From Neoechinorhynchus agilis (Eukaryota > Acanthocephala), in assembly GCA_051530055.1 (NCBI GenBank), contig CM121342.1, positions 8,866,001-8,930,000 of the forward strand: 64,000 nucleotides of DNA, in the 5' to 3' direction. Position 1 is the stretch's first letter. Every line of letters begins with the position of its first letter. The notes under the pieces are model-generated. The model ran no database searches, had not been told where the DNA came from, and saw nothing but the letters and a program-made list of their open reading frames with translations. Positions 55,780 through 64,000 of the stretch are shown one piece after another. Position numbers and translations under genes: made by a program.

Positions 55780-57220
55780 ACCGTCCCGTGTATGGTCATC
55801 GAGTCGGCAGATTATTCGGCTGTAGGATGTTGGGCGCATTCACAGTATTCGGGGCGCGATGAAGAGAATTGCGTTCACTACCGCGTGTCGTGAGACGAGA
55901 CCATTTCGTCCCGACGGTTCCACGGTCGTTCCGCAACGGCAGCGAATCGATACCCCAAGTCGCAGGGACACTGCAATCCTTACTGCCGCGTCGGAGGGTA
56001 ACCAGAGAAGCGATTGGGATAGCGTTGAGCCAAGCACCCGATTCTCTTGTAGGAACGGCCGCCAACCAAGTTCGGTTCACCAGGTCACGAGAATCTGAAA
56101 TTGAGGAGTTGTGAATTCTCACTACCAGGGATGAGTCCCAAATTGATTGTTTGCGACCATTGACGGGTAACTGCTCGCTGCCTGACAATAATTCTCGCCA
56201 AGAACGGATTTAGCTACTTTGCGACTTGCCTCATACGATCGCAAATAAGCTGGCAGAGAAATATCGGCTGCTTTTCGGATACCTAAACCTCCGAACGAGA
56301 CAGGCAAGGACGCTTGTCCGACAGCTGAGTACTTAAAATTTTCTCGAGAGAGGCTTTCACCGTCTCGTCTAATTTTGCCAGCTTATCATTATGTCTAAAA
56401 AAATGTGCAGTGTGCAGCTTATACAGCAGTTTTTGGATAAAGTGGGTGTTCGTGATCATGAACAGAGCCCCGGGTGAAGATAATTCATCAACTAGTTCGC
56501 ACAGCACCGAAAGTTGCGGCTGAAGATTGGCCTTAGAAGACTCAACCGGTCTGGAGTGATCAATTCTATCCCGGGGGCCAGGTTCTGAAAATATTTCACG
56601 ATAGTTTGCCTGGTCGTTCAACGTTCATCACTAAAATCTCGCATTTCGCAGCATTCAATGCCAATTTTCGCCCTCGACTTCACGAGTGTCTCCAAATCGC
56701 GCAGTACAACAGAAAGGTTACCTCCGAGCGTGACATCGTCCAGGTACCAGCCGTTAAGGCTGGACTGGAGAGAGTGCGCGACGAGATTGACTGTGAGTGA
56801 GAAGGCCTAGGGCCCAAAGGATCCAATTATTGAACTCCTCTTTCTGAGCACAAAACCTGGTTATTGAAGAACAAGGGTGTCGGAATCCCATAGGCATTAA
56901 CGAAATAGCGAAATGCTTCTGGTGCGAGATCTCTAACTACTTCGAGCAAATCTGCTCGGTGAACTGTGTTGAATGCATTTTCGAAATCACATTTCAAGAT
57001 CACGCACGGCTAAGAGTTTCCGGTGATGAACGTGCGGAGTGAATAAACAATCGCATCTGCGCCACAAGGTGAACAGCAGCCCAACTGAGTAGCGCGAAGC
57101 AGCATCCCTACTTTTTCCGCGATCCTTTTTATCTTTTGCTGTTAAGCGGCGCACAGTTGTTCCAATTGTCATAAGAAACCTTCTTATTGGTTCGAGAAAC
57201 ATTTGCATTTATTTGAATGT
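55780..57220 (-). mobile_element. LINE ORF2 fragment of the YLDD type
   Basis: Minus strand, in order: CDFENAFNTVHRADLLEVVR (motif A), GIPTPLFFNNQVL, QLDPLGP-like motif B, catalytic YLDD at 56735-56746 within WYLDDVTLGG, SSPGALFMITNTHFIQKLLY, FGGLGIRKAADISLPAYLRS, RESGAWLNAIPIASL, then RIAVSLRLGVSI and a Cys-poor end. Several frame changes. A shorter relative is at 19800-20345. Its 5' end lies directly behind the sarcoglycan gene. Confidence 0.85.
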
Positions 57221-57234
57221 TGTAGGAAATGATT

Positions 57235-57999
57235 TTAAAAAACCGCGCAGATTCCTTTAGGCGGCGCACAGTGCTTTTTGGCTGGGAATACTCGATGTGG
57301 CCATTTTCTACAAGCACAAAGGTACAATCCACTCCTATTAATGTCCGAGGAATTTCTCACATTGAATATAAGCAGCGGAGCATTCAAATAAACATGTGTT
57401 TTTTTGGAGTATTGTACGATATTGTCGATATTGGTTAGATCTATCTTATTTGAAATAAATCTAACTGATCGCTTACCACTGAGATGAAGAGCACGGCCTT
57501 TAAGTGTCAAATTCCCTCGTCCTTGCAATTGATTCGTGTAAAGATGTGGCAAATATGCGACTGAACAGTTCTTCATGGAAATCTTCTCTTGTTTTATAGC
57601 ATATGGATCGTTTATCTTTATAAACACTCCTGAAGAGTTAATGACTAACGGACTTGGAGATTGCCCATCGCTGAATCGAATCTCCCCGTCAGTCACCGAA
57701 TATTTATTGGTACTGTAGATGCGGCGGAATCGTTGTGGTGTATGAAGCAGATTTACTGACTGTGTCACCACTTTGCTATAATAAACCTTGAGTAATCTGG
57801 CACCTTCCCCTAGGCTGCCAACAAAATGTGAGTCGGGCAGTTGCCAATTGAATCTATGTAGTATTAACATCAACGAAGTTAAGTTCAATGAAGCCATAAC
57901 TAATAGGCAAACTGCTGCTAAAATTAACAACGTAGACTTCACATCATGAACAGGGCAATGCACATCAACGTCCCTATTGCTTTCCCCGTTTGACGACAT
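57235..57999 (-). CDS. Sarcoglycan (beta or gamma/delta type)
   Basis: 254 residues in one exon, ATG at 57999-57997, TAA near 57235, with an AATAAA-like signal (CAAATAAATGC) just downstream at about 57210. Sarcoglycans are type II membrane glycoproteins of the dystrophin complex at the muscle cell surface. Visible: a short Ser/Asp-rich cytoplasmic N-terminus, one membrane segment (STLLILAAVCLLVMASLNL, residues 22-40 and on to about 47), a beta-rich extracellular part (SGVFIKINDPYAI; FISNKIDLTNI), several N-glycosylation sites (NSS, NCS, NLT) and the typical C-terminal Cys cluster (LYLCACRKW ... HCAPPKGICAVF). Shorter than vertebrate members (about 290-320). The frame is intact, so it is probably functional. 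Confidence 0.85.
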   Translation of the reverse strand: MSSNGESNRDVDVHCPVHDVKSTLLILAAVCLLVMASLNLTSLMLILHRFNWQLPDSHFVGSLGEGARLLKVYYSKVVTQSVNLLHTPQRFRRIYSTNKYSVTDGEIRFSDGQSPSPLVINSSGVFIKINDPYAIKQEKISMKNCSVAYLPHLYTNQLQGRGNLTLKGRALHLSGKRSVRFISNKIDLTNIDNIVQYSKKTHVYLNAPLLIFNVRNSSDINRSGLYLCACRKWPHRVFPAKKHCAPPKGICAVF

Positions 58000-59480
58000 T
58001 TAGTGAATTTAAGTGTGTAGAAAAATCGTGCTTTAAATAGGAAAGAGAAGAGATTGAAATTTGATAGAGGCAATATTTAAATTTGACGGCTTTAATTTTG
58101 CAAAAGACGTGTTAATTTCTCACGTGTCTAATTCACTAAAGATTTATTGTTCTCACATTACTTTAATCCAAGATTGGAATCCATAAATAGCTTACATGCT
58201 TTTAAATTTATTTAAGGATGGATTTACATTATCGTGGTGGGTTCTTCGGGGAATTTAGGAAGGAAATGCAGATGAAGATGGCAAAGCACAAAAAAATTTG
58301 GCATTTGAACTCAAACGTCTAAGAAAACTGTAGATACTTTAAGAAATATTTCTTGACGTAAATATTGTCGATATAAATTTGATATTTTTACTGAGCGCTT
58401 GACATAAACGGAGGTCTATAAAAAATTGAAGACTTCTTGAAACATTTATAAATTTCGAAAATGGCGCTTTCGCATTTGTAATGAGCTTCAAAGTGATGCA
58501 ACTATCAGTGCAATCAACCAAGTGCGAAATTAATAATTAATGAAGAATACTAATCAGCTTGTTTTTAATCGGAACAAATTCCGCTTAAATTTGCAGTCCA
58601 GAATGTGAAATGATAGGTGCGTCCTTGCCCACCTTTGCAGCACTTAATAAATGATCGTCGTAGACCTAAATAATGTGGGTTTTCTTTAACAGTGAAATAC
58701 AGAACAATTGATTGAACGAAAAGATGGTTAGACGAAGATATTTTCATTCGGTTTATTAAAACTCACCTTCTAAGGAGACAAGGTTAAAATTCTTGCTACT
58801 TTTAATAATTAGTGAATGTGGAAGTAAGTACCAAACCGATGGGTATCACATGTTTCTTTTTAATATCAAACACAGCACTTTAAACATTTAAAATACAATT
58901 TGTAAAAATGGCGCGAGAGTGTAAAATACAATTTGTAAAATGCGGAATTTAACTGCTTAAAGCCTAAAAGAACCAATCTTTTTTCAAGCTTTGATTAAAT
59001 GAAGTTCAAATCAGATTACAGGCAAACATAATGATGCCATCTTCACTATTTCTCCACATTTGATTTTTTGAGCAATTATTATGACGTTTAAGTTTATTAA
59101 AAAAATTTAAAAATATATATACAAATGGAAATTGCGTTTTGCAGCTGGATCCAAAACTATTTTTCCATGTATAAATATCAAAATATATATTGGAATCGTA
59201 GTGTGTGTTGAGAGTTTCAAAAAAATGATAGAGGTTTCTGTGGTCCCTAAATGACATCGGAATATTCGCTTTTTCAGCTGAGGCTAACTTACCAAATAAT
59301 GCTTAATAGCGGTCTTTTAATTTAGAAATTGTGGCAGGGCAACTTTGCGTTCATAAGGTCTATTGTCTTTATCGAAATAAACTGATGTTTTAATAGACTA
59401 GTGTCAAAATATGATGTTAAAATATAATTACAACTCATTAAAAACTAGTTACCAGTATTTCAATATAGAACATTCCATTT
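58000..59480. other. Intergenic, AT-rich
   Basis: Presumed promoter side of the sarcoglycan gene. A short tandem echo, AAAATACAATTTGTAAAA, occurs twice near 58890-58940. A 60-codon minus-strand frame at 58565-58747 has no recognised domain. No gene called. Confidence 0.4.
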
Positions 59481-59482
59481 AG

Positions 59483-59855
59483 ATTTTGTTGTGAGGCACC
59501 ACACGGACGCCTCCTCGACAAGAAATCTGATTTTGACGTTCAAAGAAGGAGATGTAGGAAATCTGACGTGTCCCGTAGCTCCCTTTACACCCATTGACCT
59601 GGTCGATTGGCATTTTAACGACCGTCAAATTAGCCAAGGAAATATTGTTTTATCACGAAGGCATCGAGTCGATCAGCTGACAATCGAAACAATCAGTCTT
59701 CTAATATATCCCCTTCAAATAAATGATTCTGGACGGTAAGACGGAAAATTAAAAAAGGATTGTAATAGCATTTAAAAAAATTGATTAAACCCTCAGGTAC
59801 CTATGCATTGAACAAGAGTTTGGCGAGATCGACGCGTTTGACTTATATGTAACTA
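59483..59855 (+). CDS. Immunoglobulin-domain exons (partial gene)
   Basis: Two exons, 59483-59735 and 59797-59855, with a 61-nt GT/AG intron; borders are a TTTAG acceptor before the first and a GTGAGT donor after the second. Together they form one Ig fold: GDVGNLTCPVAPF (first Cys), VDWHFNDRQIS (core Trp), TIETISLLIYPLQINDSGR, joined to YLCIEQEFGEIDAFDLYV (second Cys in the DSGRYLC motif). Such domains serve adhesion or receptor binding outside the cell. Upstream and downstream exons were not identified, so the protein type is unknown. Confidence 0.72.
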
Positions 59856-59859
59856 GTGA

Positions 59860-61360
59860 GTCTTCTATTAAAAGATGAATTTGGAAAAAATTCTTTGCAT
59901 AGAATTCTGGCAATGCAGTCTGGCATCATGGAATACTGAAGACCTTTTCCTTCTCGTCGTGATTTCCTTGATAGATTGTCTGTGATCGTGGCTTTACAGC
60001 AAAAAGGACACAGAAGTTTAATCAAAAAACTTAATCAAAGTCATGACAAATCCGAATAAAACCTCTTTTTTCTGCGAGCGTAATTCAATTTAACTCGGAT
60101 AGCAAGTAAATGGCTTTATTCAAAATTGTCAAATCGCAAAAAAAGCTATATAAACATTCCGTAAGTGTACTTAAAAATACAATGGATTTAATTTTAGTAG
60201 TCTGCAATCAACTTACGCGCAATTTTAATTACCGTCTAAAATCCAGATACGAAGTCCGAATGCGTAAACCTGAGATAAATCAATAAAAATAGATGGGTAT
60301 TGATTTTTAATTTCTAAATTTCGTTCATTACCCAATTATAAACGTTACACGCCCGAGGAATGGAAACTGTACCTTGAATTAAAAATTTGTTTTAAATTTT
60401 AAAATAAATCAGTTTAACCAGTTGATCTTAAAGGCTAATGTGCACAATCAGGAATATTTTTAGCATTAAACGTCAACAATGTATAATCTGTATGCCAAAA
60501 TTCGTCATTTTAAAATCTCATCGGATTACAATGGTAATGAGCTACAAAGACCAAAGATCTTTGTTAGATTTCTCGGAAAGGGGGTGTTGAAAATACTATT
60601 CTGATTTTTATTAACATTTTTCGATTAAAAAATGCGTTTCTGATTTTTGGTAAATTTATGAAAACCGGCAAACCAAGAGAGATTAGCAAGTTTTCGAAAT
60701 GCGACAAGGCACTTACAAAAAATTAATAAAAAGGAAACGCCATTCTGACTTCTTGTTCGTAAGCAAACCGAATTTCCGGAATAGAGAATGAAAAATTAAC
60801 TCAAAGTCAATAAAAAATTATTTGGGCACTCTTCAATATCTATTAAACGAATATTTTAAGAAATAAAACAATGAATAAAGTGATTTTTTAGAAGAGGGAG
60901 AAAAAGAGCGATACTTTTGAAGCAACATTTTTGAAATCATGGATAGCCGTCCTTTCGACCGTTACACCACGGCGGCAGCTGAGTGATCCAGAAAGGCGGT
61001 GGTGTGAATGATTTTATGGCTTAATCTGAAACTACACAAAGAACGCTATAAAAAAGACATAAAAAAGAAATTATTGACGGACTTTAAAGGAAGAAAACAA
61101 TATTAAAGTGGGTGGTAAATATAATCGGGCATCTATTGCCAATGCCTAAATTTTTTAGGAAAACCTCTCGCAATCTTGTTCTAAGACCGAGTTGTTAGCG
61201 CTCTAACGCTATATCAATCGCGGTTTCTTTCTTGTGAAACAGCGAGAGAATGTTAAATGGGCACCTTTAAAGTTGAATTCCATTCTGAAAATCGTATTTC
61301 TCATAAATTACACCAAAAATCTGTCTGAACCATTTTTCGTAACCATGGCAACGGTTTTAA
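59860..61360. other. Intergenic or intronic, AT-rich
   Basis: No recognised exon. A small inverted repeat (ACACCAC / GTGGTGT, about 60964-61006) with a GC-rich interior stands out from the AT-rich background. Confidence 0.4.
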
Positions 61361-61380
61361 GAAATGCACGAAACCCAAAG

Positions 61381-61915
61381 TTTGAGCAAGGAAAACACCA
61401 TGGAAAGGAGCGTTATTGAAAAAACTGAGCCAGAAATTCACTTAACCGAACACTTTTCGGTTCAAACGGACAAAAGCGATGATAACAATCACGACGAGGA
61501 AAGCTGTTCTACTCGAGAAGAGTACAAGCCGGACGACGATTCCGCCATGAATTGTGAGTGTTTTTTGTCTAAAAAATTGAATTGCTGAGAAATAACGTTC
61601 GCATCGAACAGCAGACACCTCGGGATCGGACGAAGAAAAAGACGTCCGGCCTTCGGTCCGAGTGGCAACAGGAAAAACAATGGCTGAAAAGCTAACGGTA
61701 AGTCTGAGTTGCGATTATGTGATTATCCAGACAAGTGCACTTCCTCTCAGTCGCAGACATTTACCTTTAATGGCATCACTCGAGGTAGACGGAGGCGCAG
61801 GTACGCTCGAGTGTGCAATCTTTCGAAAACGATTATTAGATTCGTTTCAGACCGGCGCAGTCGAATTCGTTTCAATATTTTATTATTTCACACGCTCTTG
61901 ACAAATGTCTAGAGG
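61381..61915 (+). CDS. Unidentified small gene, two or three exons
   Basis: Exon from ATG at 61367 or 61400 to about 61553, acidic (TEHFSVQTDKSDDNNHDEES), then a GTGAGT donor. After a 57-nt intron, exon SDTSGSDEEKDVRPSVRVAT ends MAEKLT at a GTAAGT donor (about 61696). A third exon is ambiguous: one acceptor (about 61729) gives a 57-residue tail, another (about 61758) an Arg-rich tail with GRRRRRYARVCNLSK. Splice sites are good, but the product is not recognised; it may be a separate nuclear protein or upstream exons of the RFX gene. Confidence 0.45.
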
Positions 61916-62047
61916 AAACCAATTTAATTATTAATTTTTTTCTTGATTTAAAATTCGTCATTAGTTCATGAATTGTAATTCGTTGATTTTGTAGCCTTGA
62001 ACTTTAAAAAAATGTGAATTTTTTTCAAACCAGAAAACTTGTGCTTC

Positions 62048-62185
62048 TCTTTATTTTTGAAATAATCTCTTTTTTTAACTATTCGTCATAAAAATTATGC
62101 ACTTTAAATGCAAACGTCTTTATTTTTGAAATAATCTCTTTTTTTAACTATTCGTCATAAAAATTATGCACTTTAAATGCAAACG
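62048..62185 (+). repeat. Perfect 69-bp tandem duplication
   Basis: Two adjacent, apparently identical 69-bp units beginning TCTTTATTTTTGAAATAATC and ending AAATGCAAACG, about 340 bp upstream of the RFX start codon. Confidence 0.9.
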
Positions 62186-62239
62186 TAAAAAATACTGTCC
62201 TTTTATTTCTCAAAATTGCGCCTAAACGCAAGCTTGGCC

Positions 62240-62420
62240 TTTGTCGCATTCTGATTGGCTGCAACCTAAACCGTCGCCATTGCACTCTTTTTTGCTCCTT
62301 AAAGTAAAATCTTTCAATTTCTCTGTGCACTGGTTTCCACGGCGATTCCTCGTTCTAAACTCCATTTCAATAGAGTATTCTGTCACCTTTCTCGTTACCG
62401 ACTTAACCAATCAAGCGCTG
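62240..62420 (+). promoter_or_regulatory. Possible RFX promoter with CCAAT boxes
   Basis: ATTGG at about 62252 (TGATTGGCTG) and CCAAT at about 62406 (AACCAATCAAG) flank a less AT-rich stretch upstream of the RFX start. No TATA box recognised. Suggestive only. Confidence 0.3.
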
Positions 62421-62521
62421 TCGTTTCCACCGAAGTTAAATGCAAAAGCGACACGGCGCTCTTGTATGTGGAATCGCACGACACCTCCACTTTCCCAATA
62501 CCACCTCCCCTGCTATCGAAA

Positions 62522-64000
62522 ATGAATAATTTCACTTGTTGTCGAGCTTCCAATGCGACGACCTGCACTACTGGATCAAGCGCCGGTGCCAACAACACGT
62601 TACCACACAACCTCTTGCCAGCCAATCATCAAGTTCCGTTAACATTGACTACCCGGGCATCGCCAGCAACGGTTTGTTTCTAGCTCATTGTCTCACACAT
62701 TTTGTTTCCATGAATATCCACTTATCAACGATCTTACCCAATGAGCAGGTTGCATGGATTCTGGACAACTTTGAGCCTTCGGAAGGATCCAGTCTCAAAC
62801 GAAGCGTTCTTTTCAACCTTTACCGAGAACATTGCCTTAACGAAGGCAGCGAGCCCATAAATGCGGCCTCGTTCGGTAAACTAATCCGATCGGTTTTTGT
62901 TGGAATAAAAACGCGACGCCTTGGGACACGGGGAAATTCAAAATATCATTATTACGGAGTCAAGGTTTCGGATCGATCACCATTGAAAAATCGAGCCGAA
63001 TTTCAGTGTGAAGAATGGCTTCCTGACAATCGAAGAGTCCAAAATCGAAATTCGTATGGTCAAATTAAAGTAGAACAACCAAATGTAGACGCAACTACAA
63101 TGAAACAAGAACCAACATTTTATCCCAATTTTGATTTGGCAACAATGAACGATGCGTTTCACGTCGAATGTCGGAATTCTCACGCGACAAGTGCCTTTCT
63201 GATGACCAACCAGCAAATTAGCGAAGCTGGACAATTTATAGCTTCATATAAACAGCATCTAAAGGTTTTTACTTCTCTATTTCAGAGATGCGAATTTGAC
63301 TCTTAAGTTTTAAACGTTAGTGATATTTTTCGAATTTTGCCAGCATCAAAAATTCTTTACGTGTTTTAAAAACACTCAATTCATCTTGAATCTTTAATAA
63401 GTTTAATTTAGGACCTTACAAATGCCGTACTAAACAAATATTGCAATCAAGTTGGATATATTATCCACAATTTTTGGCAGATTTATCGACCAGGTATTTT
63501 CACGAAGCCTCCCATTCGTCATTTAGTTTTCTTAGTCGAACAGATTTCGAGTTCGGGTAATTTTGAGAATCGACCATCCGCAGATTCGAATAACTGCGTT
63601 CATATTAGTGGACTATCGGTGTCTCAAATCAATGAATTACTAAACAACGATCAGATTCTAGCGATTCTCCGAAGACTCGAACGACGCACAAATCAGACAA
63701 TAGCTCAGATCTTGATTCCGGATCCTCTTCGGCTCCAGATGAAGGAATGCGAAAACGATCTTGGTTCGTTCATTGACAGATTCGCCGAATGGAGTAGAGC
63801 GGCTGTTACGGCAACACCGTCAAAATTCCAGAATATAAAAGCTGAAAATTCATTCCACTTGGTTGTTACAGTAAACAATCGAATAAATATTGCTCGCCTT
63901 CTGACTCGTGCGGCGTCTGAAATCCGCTCTCCAATGTCTTTGAGCAACATAACTGCCGATTTCGAGAGCCTGAATCGAAATCTGATAGCAGCGTCCATAT
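62522..64000 (+). CDS. RFX1/2/3-type transcription factor (5' part, runs off window)
   Basis: Exons 62522-62671, 62749-63264 and 63412-64000+; introns of 77 and 147 nt with GT/AG ends. Exon 1 ends TTRASPAT and exon 2 resumes VAWILDNFEPSEGSS, giving the seamless family lead-in RASPATVxWxLDN. The winged-helix DNA-binding domain (residues about 51-126) has NAASFGKLIRSVF and TRRLGTRGNSKYHYYG. Exon 3 carries the dimerisation side: LTNAVLNKYCNQVGYIIHNF, ILIPDPLRLQMKECENDLGS, and FHLVVTVNNRINIARLLTRA. RFX1-3 proteins bind X-box promoters and drive ciliary genes. The exon 1 frame stays open upstream to about 62340, so the real start could be earlier. A 33-nt optional intron (GTATTTTC...CATTTAG, about 63493) would stay in frame. 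Confidence 0.93.

Noticed and set aside
1-64000. CRISPR arrays, prokaryotic operons, integron or phage structures
   Set aside because: Spliceosomal introns, U1, metazoan gene families and eukaryotic retroelements throughout; no regularly spaced repeats with unique spacers.

Overview
The window looks like AT-rich nuclear DNA from an invertebrate animal. It carries interrupted genes with very short introns (38-150 nt), a U1 spliceosomal RNA, an RFX transcription factor, a sarcoglycan, an Ig-domain exon pair, a nucleoside diphosphate kinase, an O-GlcNAc transferase relic and ABCC transporter relics. It is also packed with decayed LINEs, Penelope-like elements and Ty3/gypsy fossils. Sarcoglycan plus RFX points to Metazoa. 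I cannot name the species.

The main feature is a very large imperfect palindrome. The left arm (about 2280-18620) recurs in reverse complement as the right arm (about 24892-42130), around a 6.3 kb spacer. Both arms hold the same series: a LINE reverse transcriptase, a U1 snRNA gene, LINE ORF2 debris, part of an ABCC transporter pseudogene, an R2-like LINE piece, a Ty3/gypsy fossil, LINE ORF1/ORF2 scraps, an unknown 127-aa ORF, a CCHC ORF, a complete-looking NDK gene and a minisatellite at the inner edge. The arms differ by indels of 22, 42, 46, 144 and 1779 bp and by scattered substitutions. The middle (about 8.9-12.6 kb and the NDK gene) is almost identical between arms, while both ends are visibly more diverged.

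The spacer (18.6-24.9 kb) is a mosaic of Penelope-like, LINE and gypsy pieces plus an ABCC nucleotide-binding-domain pseudogene. That pseudogene recurs inverted just outside the right arm (42.4-44.1 kb). From 44.1 to 54.7 kb come a pair of direct repeats (one split by a LINE with a target-site duplication), a decayed OGT pseudogene between them, a near full-length but broken LINE, and a third copy of a segment that is also in both palindrome arms.

The right end (55.8-64 kb) is calmer host sequence: a LINE fragment, an intronless sarcoglycan gene (minus), an Ig-domain exon pair (plus), an unidentified small multi-exon gene (plus), and the 5' two-thirds of an RFX1/2/3-type gene (plus) that runs off the window. 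No CRISPR, operon or other prokaryotic feature was seen.
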